Origin: Geobacteraceae bacterium
GTDB taxonomy: Bacteria; Desulfobacterota; Desulfuromonadia; Geobacterales; Geobacteraceae
Assembly (NCBI GenBank): GCA_028683595.1
Contig: JAQUHM010000002.1
Location: forward strand, 1-44,374
Length of the DNA stretch: 44,374 nucleotides
Direction: 5' to 3'
How positions within the stretch are numbered: the first letter of the stretch is position 1; every line of letters begins with the position of its first letter. The notes below the pieces were generated by a model. The model was not told the origin of the DNA, did not search any database, and saw only the letters and a program-made list of their open reading frames with translations. Positions 34,799-44,374 of this stretch are shown here, one piece after another. The translations under genes and the position numbers were made by a program.

Positions 34799-36774
34799 AG
34801 GATGCCAAGGAACAATGGTCCAGAATCCGCATCCGCATCATTGGTGTCCTGTTTGCAATTTTCTTTGTAATAACGTCGTTTCGGGCTTTTTATCTCCAGA
34901 TACTCAAGAAAGATGACTGGACCAGGATCGCGGAGAAACAGCATCAGAAAATTGTTCCCCTGACCCCTGCGCGCGGAACTATCTATGACAGTACCGGAGC
35001 GGCACTTGCTGTTTCCATTGAAATGGATTCCTGCTATGCAGAGCCGGTCTTTATCGAAGACTCAAGAGACGCGGCAATAAAGCTGGCCCCCGTTATCGGC
35101 ATGCCCCGGGGGGAACTCCAGCGAAAGCTTTCCGGTAAAAGGGGTTTCGTCTGGCTGCGGCGTAAACTTACTCCGGACATGACCCGGAAAATCCGGGATC
35201 TGAAAATAGCCGGGATCGGTTTTGTCAAGGAGTCACGGCGTTTCTATCCGAACTCCGAGGTAGCCTCCCATGTGATAGGATTTACCGGCCTTGATCCGCA
35301 AGGGCTCGAAGGGATCGAACTCAAGTATAATTCCCAGATTCTCGGAAACACCGGGTACCTGGTTACCGAGCGGGACGCCCTGGGACGTGATATTGCGCTC
35401 ATGGATAAGGTTGTCCAGAAGTCGTCCAAGGGCTACAATATTACCTTGACAGTGGACAAAAATATCCAGTACGTCACCGAAAAGGAGCTTGCCAAAGCGG
35501 TTACGGAAAGCAGGGCTGCTGGAGGAATGGCCATGGTAATGGATCCCCAAACCGGGAAAATCCTGGCCATGGCTTCCTATCCGACCTTTAATCCCAATGC
35601 TTTCCGTAGCTACTCCCCTGACGCGCTTCGGAACAGGGCAATTGCCGACACCTTCGAACCGGGTTCGACGATGAAAGTCTTCCTCATTACATCAGCCATG
35701 GAAGCAAAGGTTGTCGGCCCGAACGATGTTTTCAATTGTGAGAATGGCAATTACGCCATCGGTGGCAGGGTAATTCATGATACCCATAAGTATGGCAACC
35801 TGAGGGTGTCGGAAATATTGAAATACTCGAGTAATATCGGGTCGGCAAAAATCGGCAGTCGACTCGGGGCGGAGAGGCTGTTATCCAGCCTGAAAAATTT
35901 CGGTTTCGGGGAAAAAACCGGTATCGATCTTCCGGGGGAGGTTTCCGGATCCGTGCGGGGTCGCAGTCATTGGTACCCGATTGATCTGGCGACCATATCG
36001 TTTGGACAGGGACTTTCAATTTCTTCTCTGCAGCTGGTAACCGCGGTTTCTGCCATTGCCAACGGCGGATTATTGATGAAGCCGTACGTTGTTGAGAAGA
36101 TCTCTGATGACACCGGTACGGTTATTCGCCAGTTTTCTCCCGAAATCCGTCGCAGGGTGACTTCAGCCCGCACTTCCCAGACGATGACGAAGATGATGGA
36201 AAGTGTTACATCGGAGGGAGGAACCGGACTGAATGCTGTGGTTGACGGCTACCTGGTTGCCGGAAAAACCGGAACAGCCCAGAAGGTCGATTCTATGACG
36301 AGATGCTATTCCGCGACAAAGCGTACCGCATCATTTGTCGGATTCGTACCGGCTGATCATCCGCGTCTCACTATTCTGGTGGTGGTGGATGAACCAAAAA
36401 CCAGTTCCTATGGTGGTGTCGTGGCCGCTCCGGCATTTCGAGAAATTGCGCACCAGTCGCTCTGTTACTTGAAGGTGCCACCCACGCTCCCCCTTAAATC
36501 GAAGGATAAGAAAACGGAGAGCGAGGAATCATCCGAGACAGCGCAGGACCAGGCTTCCTTTGTTGCCGAAGGCGTTATCGATGAAATGACTGGAGGCGGT
36601 ATGATGCCCAATTTCCGCGGCATGAGTATCCGTCAGGTCATGCAATACATGGAAAAAAATTCCCTGAATGTAAAAATCATGGGGAGTGGTCGTGCGGTTG
36701 AGCAGAATCCACAGCCGGGCCAGCGGATAGCCCCGAAAAATCCGGTGTGGGTGAGGTTTGCCCCCTCCGCGTGA
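34795..36774 (+). CDS. ftsI: Peptidoglycan D,D-transpeptidase FtsI (PBP3) with PASTA domain
   Basis: The septal cross-linking enzyme, 659 residues: an N-terminal membrane helix (about 13-32), a PBP dimerisation domain (about 55-210), then the transpeptidase with the Ser291-x-x-Lys294 active site (EPGSTMK), the Ser345-x-Asn347 motif and Lys491-Thr-Gly. A single C-terminal PASTA domain follows (about 602-657, PNFRGMSIRQVMQYME), as in Spo/Gram-positive and deltaproteobacterial homologues, after a charged linker (565-595). ATG overlaps the end of ftsL, and its TGA overlaps a possible murE start. Confidence 0.96.
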   Translation: MKDAKEQWSRIRIRIIGVLFAIFFVITSFRAFYLQILKKDDWTRIAEKQHQKIVPLTPARGTIYDSTGAALAVSIEMDSCYAEPVFIEDSRDAAIKLAPVIGMPRGELQRKLSGKRGFVWLRRKLTPDMTRKIRDLKIAGIGFVKESRRFYPNSEVASHVIGFTGLDPQGLEGIELKYNSQILGNTGYLVTERDALGRDIALMDKVVQKSSKGYNITLTVDKNIQYVTEKELAKAVTESRAAGGMAMVMDPQTGKILAMASYPTFNPNAFRSYSPDALRNRAIADTFEPGSTMKVFLITSAMEAKVVGPNDVFNCENGNYAIGGRVIHDTHKYGNLRVSEILKYSSNIGSAKIGSRLGAERLLSSLKNFGFGEKTGIDLPGEVSGSVRGRSHWYPIDLATISFGQGLSISSLQLVTAVSAIANGGLLMKPYVVEKISDDTGTVIRQFSPEIRRRVTSARTSQTMTKMMESVTSEGGTGLNAVVDGYLVAGKTGTAQKVDSMTRCYSATKRTASFVGFVPADHPRLTILVVVDEPKTSSYGGVVAAPAFREIAHQSLCYLKVPPTLPLKSKDKKTESEESSETAQDQASFVAEGVIDEMTGGGMMPNFRGMSIRQVMQYMEKNSLNVKIMGSGRAVEQNPQPGQRIAPKNPVWVRFAPSA

Positions 36775-36836
36775 TGACAATGAGCAGGGATGTTCCGGGA
36801 AGAAGTGGCGGCAAGGGTCTGCCAGGGAGAGGTTCA

Positions 36837-38369
36837 GTGCGGTTTTCCGAACTTTTACAATTTATAGGAGAGCCGGTGCGGGTTACCGGTGCTACGGATA
36901 TGGAAATTCGGGGCCTCTTCTATGATTCCCGTGCGGTTATTCCGGGCGGGTTGTTTTTCGCCTTGCGCGGGGCAACCGTTGATGGCCATTCCTTTCTCTC
37001 TCGGGCGGTAAGCGCCGGAGCCGTCGCCCTTGTCGTAGAGGATGACACTGAGCTTCCTGAAGGGATTACCGCGGTCACGGTTCGTGATGCCCGGCAGGCC
37101 ATGGCCCGGATGGCAGCCTGTTATTTCGGCAACCCTACGGCTGGCATCCCTTTGATCGGTATTACCGGAACCAACGGCAAAACTACCACCACCTACCTGA
37201 TCGAGTCGATTCTCGCTAAAGGAGGGATTCCGTCGGCGGTTCTCGGAACCATCAACTATCGTTTCGGATCATCATGTTTTGAATCTTCGCACACGACGCC
37301 TGAGTCGGTTGACCTCCAGAGAATGTTGAGGCAGATGGTCGATCTGGGTGCCAAGAGTGTCGTCATGGAGGTTTCTTCCCATTCCCTGGAGCAAAAGAGG
37401 GTTGACGGTTGTCTGTTCGATGTGGGGGTCTTTACCAACCTTACACGGGACCATCTGGACTATCATCACGACATGGAGTCCTACCTGGAAAGCAAACAGA
37501 GGCTATTTTCCGAACTCCTGGTTCCCGACCGGCAAAAGCCGTTGCGGCATGCTGTGGTAAATGTAGACGATCCGGCGGGTTTGGTAATCGCCGGGTCCGC
37601 AGTCTGTCCGGTTTTCACCTATGGCCTGAATCCCGGTGCCGCACTTTCGGCTCGGGATGTTGTTTTTTCCACGGCAGGAATTTCCGGAATACTCACTACG
37701 CCTGGCGGAGAATCGGCATTCTCGTCGCGCCTTTTGGGCCGCTTCAATCTGTACAACATCCTTTCTGCTGCCGGTGCTGCTTTTGTCCTGGGGCTATCCC
37801 TTGATACCATACGCTCCGGAATCGAGGATCACGGCAAGGTGGAAGGCCGGCTGGAGCGGGTTGAGAATGACCGGGGGATTACTGTGCTTGTGGATTATGC
37901 CCATACCGGAGATGCCCTGGAGAATGTCCTGCAAACCCTGCAGGAACTTGCGACCGGTCGTATTATAACCGTTTTCGGCTGCGGCGGCGATCGCGATCGC
38001 GGCAAGCGGCCCATTATGGGTGAAGTTGCGGGGCGTTTCAGCGACCTTGCGATCATCACCTCCGATAATCCACGCAGCGAAGAACCGGCGGCAATCATCC
38101 GCGAAGTACGGGAGGGTCTTCTTCCCCTGGGCCTCCGCGAATATCTCCTTCCTGAGCTGTCCGGTGAAATTACGGAGAAGGGTTTTCTCTCTGTCGAATC
38201 GCGCCGGGAAGCGATTCAACTGGCTGTTCGCTTGGCCAGGCCGGGAGATATCGTTCTTGTTGCCGGCAAGGGTCACGAAGATTATCAGATTATCGGAACG
38301 GAAAAGCACCACTTCGATGACCAGGAAGAGGCTGCGATCGCTCTTCAATTGCCAGGACGGGTGGCATGA
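36837..38369 (+). CDS. murE: UDP-MurNAc-tripeptide synthetase MurE (meso-DAP type)
   Basis: MurE adds the third amino acid to the peptidoglycan stem peptide. The ATP site is [27 protein letters not shown] includes the carbamylated lysine region, and VDYAHTGDALENVL is present. DNPR in TSDNPRSEEP marks meso-diaminopimelate as substrate. The start is uncertain: GTG 36837 has GGGAGAGG just before it and gives a typical beginning (MRFSELLQFIG, 510 residues), whereas ATG 36774 or 36780 would overlap or abut ftsI and add about 20 atypical Gly/Arg-rich residues. It overlaps murF by four bases. Confidence 0.95.
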   Translation: MRFSELLQFIGEPVRVTGATDMEIRGLFYDSRAVIPGGLFFALRGATVDGHSFLSRAVSAGAVALVVEDDTELPEGITAVTVRDARQAMARMAACYFGNPTAGIPLIGITGTNGKTTTTYLIESILAKGGIPSAVLGTINYRFGSSCFESSHTTPESVDLQRMLRQMVDLGAKSVVMEVSSHSLEQKRVDGCLFDVGVFTNLTRDHLDYHHDMESYLESKQRLFSELLVPDRQKPLRHAVVNVDDPAGLVIAGSAVCPVFTYGLNPGAALSARDVVFSTAGISGILTTPGGESAFSSRLLGRFNLYNILSAAGAAFVLGLSLDTIRSGIEDHGKVEGRLERVENDRGITVLVDYAHTGDALENVLQTLQELATGRIITVFGCGGDRDRGKRPIMGEVAGRFSDLAIITSDNPRSEEPAAIIREVREGLLPLGLREYLLPELSGEITEKGFLSVESRREAIQLAVRLARPGDIVLVAGKGHEDYQIIGTEKHHFDDQEEAAIALQLPGRVA

Positions 38370-39781
38370 AGCCGGCGTTTACCGTTAGCGAGATAGCCGC
38401 GGCAGTTAGTGGAACCGTGACCGGAGTGACAGATGCCGGCGTTCTGGGGGTCTCCACCGATTCCCGCAGCGTGGAACCCGGAGAGCTGTTCGTGCCCCTG
38501 CGGGGAGAACGGTTTGACGGCCACCAGTTCATTCCCGGGGCTTTGACTCGGGGGGTCAGGGTTTTGCTGACAGAGCAGGGCCGGTATGACCTTGGTACCC
38601 TGCCGGCGGGAACCAGCTGCATCACCGTGGCTGATACTCTTCAGGCGCTCGGCGATCTGGCTGCTTTCCACCGCAACCGTTTTTCCCTGCCGGTGGTTGC
38701 CATTACCGGCAGCAATGGCAAGACCACCACCAAAGAGATGCTTGCAGCGATTTTGAGCCGAAGTGGGGAAGGACTGAAAACTGCGGGCAACCTGAACAAT
38801 CTCATTGGTCTTCCCCGTATGGTCTTTCAACTGTCTGAATGCCACAAATGGGCGGTTCTGGAAATGGGAATGAGTGAACCGGGAGAGATTGACCGACTGG
38901 CAGAGATCGCCCGTCCCGACGTTGGGGTGATTACCAATGTGGCCCCTGCCCACCTGCAAAGTATGGGGAGCGTTGCCGCTGTTTCCTCTGCCAAGGGTGA
39001 GCTTTTCCTCCGCCTTTGCCAGGGAAGCACGGCTGTTTTTAATGCCGATGACCCCCTTGTTGCCAAACTGCCGACGCCTTCCGGGGTCCGCAGAATCTCG
39101 TTCGGGCTCGGTCAGGCCAATGTGCGGGCGGAAAAGATCGAATCGCTGGGCAGGGCAGGGCAATCCTTTGTCCTTACTCTCCCCTCGGGGATGATGCCGG
39201 TGAAAATGAAGATTTTCGGTCGCCATAACATCCAGAATGCGCTGGCAGCGGCGGCAGTCGCCCATCTGTTGGGTCTTGGTCCGGACGATATCCGGCAAGG
39301 GCTGGAGTCCTTCTCCCCGGTGGAGAAACGTTTTTCGCCCGAGGATATCAATGGAATTCTTCTGATCGACGACAGCTACAATGCCAACCCCGCTTCGATG
39401 CGGGCAGCCCTCACTACCGTAGCCGGCCTGAAAGGGGCTGGTCGCGGCATTGCCGTTCTGGGCGATATGCTTGAGCTGGGAGAGTCTTCTACAACCGCCC
39501 ATGAGGAGATTGGCAGACTGGCTGCACAGTGCGTGGAGCGCCTCTACCTCCTGGGCGACATGGCGGAAAGTGTTGCACGTGGGGCTGCGGCAGGGCGGCT
39601 TCCTGCAGAATCGATTGTTCTTGCTCAGAGCCATGCCGAAATTCTAGACGATATTTCCGGCATCATGAAGCCGGGTGACTGCGTCCTGGTAAAGGGTTCT
39701 CGTGGTATGCGGATGGAAACGGTTGCCGAGGGAATCAGGAATATGTTTTCTGCCGAAACGGCGAAAGGAGCTGTGATCTGA
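38366..39781 (+). CDS. murF: UDP-MurNAc-pentapeptide synthetase MurF
   Basis: MurF adds D-Ala-D-Ala to complete the cytoplasmic pentapeptide precursor. The 471-residue product has the N-terminal MurF domain ([22 protein letters not shown]), the ATP site [14 protein letters not shown], and C-terminal [18 protein letters not shown] overlaps the murE stop (ATGA), and its TGA overlaps the mraY ATG by one base. Confidence 0.97.
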   Translation: MKPAFTVSEIAAAVSGTVTGVTDAGVLGVSTDSRSVEPGELFVPLRGERFDGHQFIPGALTRGVRVLLTEQGRYDLGTLPAGTSCITVADTLQALGDLAAFHRNRFSLPVVAITGSNGKTTTKEMLAAILSRSGEGLKTAGNLNNLIGLPRMVFQLSECHKWAVLEMGMSEPGEIDRLAEIARPDVGVITNVAPAHLQSMGSVAAVSSAKGELFLRLCQGSTAVFNADDPLVAKLPTPSGVRRISFGLGQANVRAEKIESLGRAGQSFVLTLPSGMMPVKMKIFGRHNIQNALAAAAVAHLLGLGPDDIRQGLESFSPVEKRFSPEDINGILLIDDSYNANPASMRAALTTVAGLKGAGRGIAVLGDMLELGESSTTAHEEIGRLAAQCVERLYLLGDMAESVARGAAAGRLPAESIVLAQSHAEILDDISGIMKPGDCVLVKGSRGMRMETVAEGIRNMFSAETAKGAVI

Positions 39782-40857
39782 TGCTGTATAATCTCCTCTA
39801 TCCACTGGCAACAGAATATCATTTCCTGAATGTCTTTAAATACCTGACCTTCAGAACCATCTATGCAGTTATAACGGCTCTGGTTGTCTCGTTTCTTCTG
39901 GGCCCCTGGATGATCCGCAAGCTTCAATCAATCCAGATGATGCAGGTGATCAGGACCGATGGCCCCGAATCGCATCTGAAAAAACAGGGGACTCCCACCA
40001 TGGGAGGGGTGCTTATCCTGACGGCTATCGTAATCCCGACACTGCTTTGGGCTGATCTTTCCAACAGATTCATCTGGATTGCACTGTCCGTAATTGTGGG
40101 GTACGGCCTGATAGGTTTCGTAGACGATTACAAGAAAGTGGTGGAGAAAAATCCCAAGGGACTATCTGCCCGGCAGAAGACCTTCTGGCAGGTGTTCATC
40201 GGTCTCCTGGTGGGCACCATCCTCTATTATACGCCCGGTTTTTCTACTGCCCTGACCGTACCGTTTTTCAAGAATGCAACTCCCGATCTGGGAATCTTCT
40301 ACATTCCGTTTGTCATGCTGGTCATCTTTGGTGCCAGCAGCGCGGTGAATTTGACGGATGGCCTCGATGGTCTGGCGATCGGCCCGGTTGCGATCAATGC
40401 CGGTACCTATCTGCTCTTTACCTACATTGCCGGCAACGTAAAGCTGGCAAGCTACCTTCAGGTGCCCTATGTTGCTGGAGCCGGTGAACTGGCGATTCTC
40501 TGCGGGGCCATGGCCGGTGCCGGGCTCGGCTTTCTCTGGTACAACTCCTATCCTGCCGAGGTATTCATGGGGGATGTGGGGTCCCTGCCCCTTGGCGGGG
40601 GCCTCGGTGCCGTGGCGGTCATCACCAAGCAGGAAATCCTGCTGGTTATAGTAGGCGGTATCTTCGTGGTGGAGGCCCTGTCGGTTATCTTCCAGGTTGG
40701 TTCATACAAATACCGCGGAAAGAGGATTTTCCGCATGGCTCCCATCCATCACCATTTTGAATTGAAGGGTGTAGCAGAGCCGAAAATCATAGTACGTTTC
40801 TGGATAATTACCATCATTCTGGCTCTGATTGCCATCTCAACCTTGAAGGTCAGATGA
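39781..40857 (+). CDS. mraY: Phospho-MurNAc-pentapeptide transferase MraY
   Basis: MraY makes lipid I by transferring phospho-MurNAc-pentapeptide to undecaprenyl phosphate at the inner membrane. The 358-residue, roughly ten-helix protein shows the catalytic aspartates in FVDDYKKV and [13 protein letters not shown], the GTPTMGG substrate segment, and MAPIHHHFE near the C-terminus. Length is typical. It overlaps murF by one base; a 79-base gap then separates it from murD. Confidence 0.98.
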   Translation: MLYNLLYPLATEYHFLNVFKYLTFRTIYAVITALVVSFLLGPWMIRKLQSIQMMQVIRTDGPESHLKKQGTPTMGGVLILTAIVIPTLLWADLSNRFIWIALSVIVGYGLIGFVDDYKKVVEKNPKGLSARQKTFWQVFIGLLVGTILYYTPGFSTALTVPFFKNATPDLGIFYIPFVMLVIFGASSAVNLTDGLDGLAIGPVAINAGTYLLFTYIAGNVKLASYLQVPYVAGAGELAILCGAMAGAGLGFLWYNSYPAEVFMGDVGSLPLGGGLGAVAVITKQEILLVIVGGIFVVEALSVIFQVGSYKYRGKRIFRMAPIHHHFELKGVAEPKIIVRFWIITIILALIAISTLKVR

Positions 40858-40936
40858 ACAGGTAACATACGACACAAGACCATTTCCCGGGTGCTAGCAT
40901 CTGGTAGCTAACCGCTAAAAACCGTACGGTACAGAC

Positions 40937-42295
40937 ATGGAACTAAAGGACAAGAAAATACTGGTGGTGGGTTTGGCCAGGACCGGTGTGGCAGTGGCAC
41001 GGTTCCTCAGCGAGTGCGGAGCCCGGGTGACTGTCAGTGACAGCAAGGGAAAGGAGGCATTGACTTCTTTTCTCTCGACCCTGTCAGCCTTGGATATAAC
41101 CTATGAGCTCGGTGGGCATGGCAACGATACTTTTCTTGCCGCGGACCTGATCGTGGTCAGCCCCGGCGTGCCGATGAATATCGCACAACTTACGCTGGCC
41201 CGGGGTCAGGGTGTCCCGGTTATCAGTGAGATTGAGCTAGCCTACGAATTCATCGACGCGCCCATTGCGGCAATCACCGGAACCAATGGCAAGACCACGA
41301 CGACCACTCTGGCCGGCGAAATATTCCGGAAATGCGGATTCAGAACCTTTGTAGGGGGCAATATCGGCAACCCCCTGATTGATCTGGTCATTTCGGGAGA
41401 GCGGACCGATCGGGTCGTGGCGGAAATAAGCTCCTTTCAACTGGAAGGGATTGTCCGTTTCCGCCCCCGCGTCGCGGTTCTGCTCAACATTACCGAAGAC
41501 CATCTCGACCGCTATGCCAGCTACCAGGAGTACATCGGCGCCAAGCTCATGGTATTTGCCAATCAGACCGCCGACGATTTTGCTGTTTTGAATGTTGACG
41601 ATCCCCTTGTGGCGGCCTGTGTCGATACGATTGCAGCCCGGGTCGTTCCCATGAGCAGGCACAAGGTCCTGGAGCAGGGCATCTTTTACCAGAATGGCGT
41701 GATTACCTTTGCCTGGGACGGGCAGCTGGAGCATTTTCCCACCGATTCCTTCAAGCTCCGGGGGGTGCATAATATCGATAACTGCATGGCTGCTTTTGCC
41801 ACGACACTGTTGATGGGCTGTCCTGCCCCGGCGGCCCTGGCGGCGGTGGCAGGTTTTTCCGGCCTTCCCCACCGGATGGAGTTGGTGGCAACAGTCAATG
41901 GCGTGGCCTACTACAACGACAGCAAGGGAACCAACGTGGGCAGCGTGGTAAAGTCTTTGGAAAGCTTTCCCGGAAACATCACGCTCATCGCGGGGGGCAA
42001 GGACAAGGGTGGCGAATATACTCCCCTTGCCGACCTGGTTCGGGAGCGGGTCCGCCATCTGATTCTGCTCGGTGAAGCCCGGGAACGGATTCGTGATGCC
42101 CTGGGCCATCTCACCGATACGATACTGGTAGACAGTCTCGAAGAAGCGGTGAAGGAGGCACATCGCCTGGCAGAGCCGGGAGACGTGGTACTGTTTTCTC
42201 CGGCATGCTCCAGTTTTGACATGTTCAGGAACTATGAACTGCGCGGCGAGCGATTTGTCTCGGCCGTGTGTGGGCTTATCGAGGAGGCGGAATAG
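40937..42295 (+). CDS. murD: UDP-MurNAc-alanine--D-glutamate ligase MurD
   Basis: MurD adds D-glutamate to UDP-MurNAc-L-Ala. The 452-residue protein has an N-terminal Rossmann-like domain ([20 protein letters not shown]), the ATP site [28 protein letters not shown], and the C-terminal [13 protein letters not shown] and [11 protein letters not shown]. No ribosome site of strength precedes the ATG, unlike its neighbours, and the 79-base gap before it has no terminator I can see. ftsW begins on the base after its stop codon. Confidence 0.97.
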   Translation: MELKDKKILVVGLARTGVAVARFLSECGARVTVSDSKGKEALTSFLSTLSALDITYELGGHGNDTFLAADLIVVSPGVPMNIAQLTLARGQGVPVISEIELAYEFIDAPIAAITGTNGKTTTTTLAGEIFRKCGFRTFVGGNIGNPLIDLVISGERTDRVVAEISSFQLEGIVRFRPRVAVLLNITEDHLDRYASYQEYIGAKLMVFANQTADDFAVLNVDDPLVAACVDTIAARVVPMSRHKVLEQGIFYQNGVITFAWDGQLEHFPTDSFKLRGVHNIDNCMAAFATTLLMGCPAPAALAAVAGFSGLPHRMELVATVNGVAYYNDSKGTNVGSVVKSLESFPGNITLIAGGKDKGGEYTPLADLVRERVRHLILLGEARERIRDALGHLTDTILVDSLEEAVKEAHRLAEPGDVVLFSPACSSFDMFRNYELRGERFVSAVCGLIEEAE

Positions 42296-43399
42296 ATGAA
42301 CAGATCTGAAGGATACGATCTGATTATCGTGCTCATGGTTGTGGCCTTGACCTGTTTCGGTGTGGTCATGGTCTATTCCGCATCTTCCATCATGGCGGCA
42401 AAGAAATATCATGACGAATTCTATTTCCTGAAACGCCAGGGTGTTTTTCTCGTTCTCGGCATCGGCGCCATGATCGGAGCCATGCGGATTGATTACCACT
42501 TCTGGAAAAAGGCGGCGGTACCGATCCTGATTTTCTGTCTTTTCCTCCTCGGGCTGGTCCTGATTCCGGGAATCGGCGGCAGCGCAGGCGGTTCGTCCCG
42601 CTGGATTCGGCTTCCGGGATTTTCCCTGCAGCCTTCGGAAATGGCAAAGATTGCCTTTATCATGTATATGGCGTATTCCCTCGACAAAAAACAGCACAAG
42701 GTAAAGATTTTTTCGACAGGTTTCCTGCCGTACATGGTTGTCCTGGCGGTAATGCTGATGTTTCTTCTGAAGCAGCCTGACCTGGGTTCCTCCCTGACTC
42801 TCGGGGCGGTTGCCATGGCGATGCTGTTTGCAGCGGGCACCAGGTTATCCTACATCCTTTCCATGGTATTGCTGGCTCTTCCGTTCCTCTATTATGCCAT
42901 CATGCATGTCGATTACCGCCGACGCCGCATCATGGCCTTTCTGAATCCCTGGGAAGACCCGACCAACACCGGTTTCCAGATCATCCAGTCATGGATTGCT
43001 GTCGGTACCGGCGGACTGTTCGGCCAGGGGCTCGGTGAGGGTAAGCAGAAGTTGTTCTATCTGCCTGAGGCACATACTGATTTCATCTTTTCCGTGGTGA
43101 GCGAAGAACTGGGCTTTCTCGGGTTTATGGTGATCTCGGCAATGTTTTTCCTGCTGGTGATGCGGGGAACCCGCGTTGCAATTTATGCGGAGGACAATTT
43201 CGGCAGATCCCTGGCTTTCGGCATCACCACCCTGATCGGGATCGAGGCATTCGTCAACATCGCCGTGGTAACAGGCATATTTCCGACAAAGGGATTGGCG
43301 CTTCCCTTCATCAGCTACGGAGGAAGTTCTCTCATTATTACTCTTTTTGCCATAGGTATACTGCTTAATATCTCTTCACGGGTACGGGTGACGCAATGA
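42296..43399 (+). CDS. ftsW: Septal peptidoglycan glycosyltransferase FtsW (SEDS family)
   Basis: FtsW polymerises septal glycan with FtsI. The 367-residue integral membrane protein has about ten helices and the SEDS signatures KQPDLGSSLTL, GLGEGKQKLFYLPEAHTDFI (with the conserved acidic residue), SEELGFLG and PFISYGGSS. It starts immediately after murD and overlaps murG by four bases (ATGA at 43396). Confidence 0.97.
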   Translation: MNRSEGYDLIIVLMVVALTCFGVVMVYSASSIMAAKKYHDEFYFLKRQGVFLVLGIGAMIGAMRIDYHFWKKAAVPILIFCLFLLGLVLIPGIGGSAGGSSRWIRLPGFSLQPSEMAKIAFIMYMAYSLDKKQHKVKIFSTGFLPYMVVLAVMLMFLLKQPDLGSSLTLGAVAMAMLFAAGTRLSYILSMVLLALPFLYYAIMHVDYRRRRIMAFLNPWEDPTNTGFQIIQSWIAVGTGGLFGQGLGEGKQKLFYLPEAHTDFIFSVVSEELGFLGFMVISAMFFLLVMRGTRVAIYAEDNFGRSLAFGITTLIGIEAFVNIAVVTGIFPTKGLALPFISYGGSSLIITLFAIGILLNISSRVRVTQ

Positions 43400-44374
43400 A
43401 AATACTTATCGCCGGCGGTGGCACAGGTGGACATTTGTTCCCGGGGATTGCCGTTGCGGAGGAGTTTCTGTCACGGGATCCGAGCAACGAAGTGCTGTTT
43501 GTCGGTACGGAGAAGGGCATCGAAGCACGTGTCCTGCCCCGGGCCGGATATCACCTGGAATGCATTGCCACAACCGGCATGCGGGGCAAAAGCGTCCTTT
43601 TCAAGGTGAAAGGGGTATGGCTGCTGCTGCTCGGCTATGTGCAGTCCCGGAGGATTTTACACGCATTCAAGCCGGATTTGGTGCTCGGGGTTGGTGGCTA
43701 TGCCTCTGGTCCTCTTGTTCTGGCTGCCAGAAAGGGATCCTGCAAGTGTTTTATCCATGAACAGAATGCCTTGCCGGGTCTGACGAACCGGATCCTTGCC
43801 AGGGTAGTGAAGAAAGTCTTCATCTCGCTGGAGGAGTCACGGCGGCACGTTCCTGCCGGGAAGCTGCTCCTGACGGGTAATCCCCTGCGGAGGCAGATCC
43901 TCGAGAAGTTGCATGTGGAGAAAAAGCCAAATGGTAACGGTTACGGCAACGGAAACGGCAAGGGCTTTCGCCTTCTGGTTTTCGGAGGCAGTGCCGGAGC
44001 CCATCGGATCAATATTGCCATGATCGAGGCACTGCCGGAACTTGCTGCTCTCAGGGAGCGAATCACCATTACCCATCAGACTGGTGAGCATGATCTGGAG
44101 GAAGTCCGCAAGGCCTACCAGCGGGAAAATTTCTGTGCCGAGGTGGTGCCGTTCATCGATGACATGGCCGCGGCGTATCAGGAAGCCGATCTGATTCTGT
44201 GCCGTGCCGGTGCAACTACCATTGCCGAGGTCACGGCATGCGGCAAAGCCTGTATCTTTGTTCCCTATCCTTATGCCACGGACGATCACCAGCGGAAGAA
44301 TGCCGAAGCTCTGGTGGACAAAGGCGCCGGGTTCATGATTCTTGACCAGGAACTCTCGGGGAAAAGGCTTGCTG
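43396..44374 (+). CDS. murG: Lipid II synthase MurG (3' end beyond window)
   Basis: MurG adds GlcNAc to lipid I at the inner face of the membrane. About 326 codons are visible before the window ends; no stop is reached. Signatures are ILIAGGGTGGHLFPGIAVAE at the N-terminus, LGVGGYASGPLVLAA, HEQNALPGLTNR, LLTGNPLR, LVFGGSAGAHRIN and the UDP-GlcNAc-side ILCRAGATTIAEVTACGK. Between the two Rossmann domains (about residues 178-190) is a low-complexity Asn-Gly-rich stretch (NGNGYGNGNGKG) not usual for the family. The ATG overlaps the ftsW stop codon. Confidence 0.97.
   Translation, partial: MKILIAGGGTGGHLFPGIAVAEEFLSRDPSNEVLFVGTEKGIEARVLPRAGYHLECIATTGMRGKSVLFKVKGVWLLLLGYVQSRRILHAFKPDLVLGVGGYASGPLVLAARKGSCKCFIHEQNALPGLTNRILARVVKKVFISLEESRRHVPAGKLLLTGNPLRRQILEKLHVEKKPNGNGYGNGNGKGFRLLVFGGSAGAHRINIAMIEALPELAALRERITITHQTGEHDLEEVRKAYQRENFCAEVVPFIDDMAAAYQEADLILCRAGATTIAEVTACGKACIFVPYPYATDDHQRKNAEALVDKGAGFMILDQELSGKRLA

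Noticed and set aside
38345-39634. A 429-codon open frame on the minus strand opposite murF
   Set aside because: It is an antisense shadow of murF with no recognisable motifs; long reverse frames are common in GC-rich coding DNA.
41237-42697. A 486-codon open frame on the minus strand opposite murD and ftsW
   Set aside because: murD and ftsW are unmistakable on the plus strand; the reverse frame has no family resemblance, odd composition (His, Gly, Arg rich) and no ribosome site.

Overview
The window is a piece of bacterial chromosome. Gene content and order point to a Geobacter-like member of the Desulfuromonadales (Desulfobacterota, formerly Deltaproteobacteria). The supporting signs are a nuo gene, a pyrR-pyrB-pyrC-carA-(radical SAM)-carB cluster ending near greA, a canonical mraZ-to-murG division cluster with meso-DAP-type MurE, bacteriohemerythrin, a hybrid PAS sensor kinase, and motility-type sigma-28 promoter motifs. 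Taxon assignment is inference from content only. I see no plasmid, phage, insertion sequence or CRISPR array.

Layout. (1) 1-4829, plus strand: nuoN (complex I), a TPP riboswitch with terminator, thiS, a roughly 210-base inverted-repeat-bounded element, thiG, thiE, and a YhcC-type radical SAM gene. (2) 4830-16256: bacteriohemerythrin behind a sigma-28-like promoter, a 12-TPR SPINDLY/O-GlcNAc-transferase-like protein on the minus strand, a Cache-PAS-PAS-HisKA-HATPase-REC hybrid kinase, NADP-type glutamate dehydrogenase, a protein joining a degenerate KaiC-like domain to a PPDK ATP-binding domain, a YjfB-like motility protein behind a second sigma-28-like promoter, and a macro-domain protein. 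(3) 16395-18120: an ECF sigma factor translationally coupled to a membrane anti-sigma factor. (4) 18128-29015, minus strand: greA, then the pyrimidine operon read right to left as pyrR, pyrB, pyrC, carA, a PflX-like radical SAM gene and carB. Its leader carries a recognisable PyrR-binding loop and an intrinsic terminator, so attenuation by PyrR is likely. Upstream lies a divergent-looking 23S rRNA uracil methyltransferase gene, also on the minus strand. (5) 29182-32687, plus strand: a CAU tRNA with promoter and terminator, a Nif3-like protein, a C4 zinc-ribbon coiled-coil protein, RNase P RNA, a YkgJ-like cysteine-cluster protein and a short conserved-looking hypothetical. (6) 32938-44374, plus strand: a strong promoter, three GTGG MraZ boxes at exact 10-base spacing, then mraZ-rsmH-ftsL-ftsI-murE-murF-mraY-murD-ftsW-murG. 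murG is cut by the window end.

How the genes work together. Most of the window is core metabolism and cell-wall synthesis, with tight overlaps (ATGA or 1-base) showing translational coupling in the sigma/anti-sigma pair and throughout the mra/mur/fts cluster. The less ordinary material is the KaiC-like/PPDK fusion, the two matching sigma-28-like promoters on unlinked genes, the PyrR attenuator, the hairpin repeats inside RNase P RNA, and several intergenic inverted repeats (thiS-thiG, hemerythrin-OGT, carA-pflX, pyrB-pyrC). I do not see a clear new multi-gene defence or biosynthetic system; the KaiC-like/PPDK protein is the best candidate for undescribed biology.
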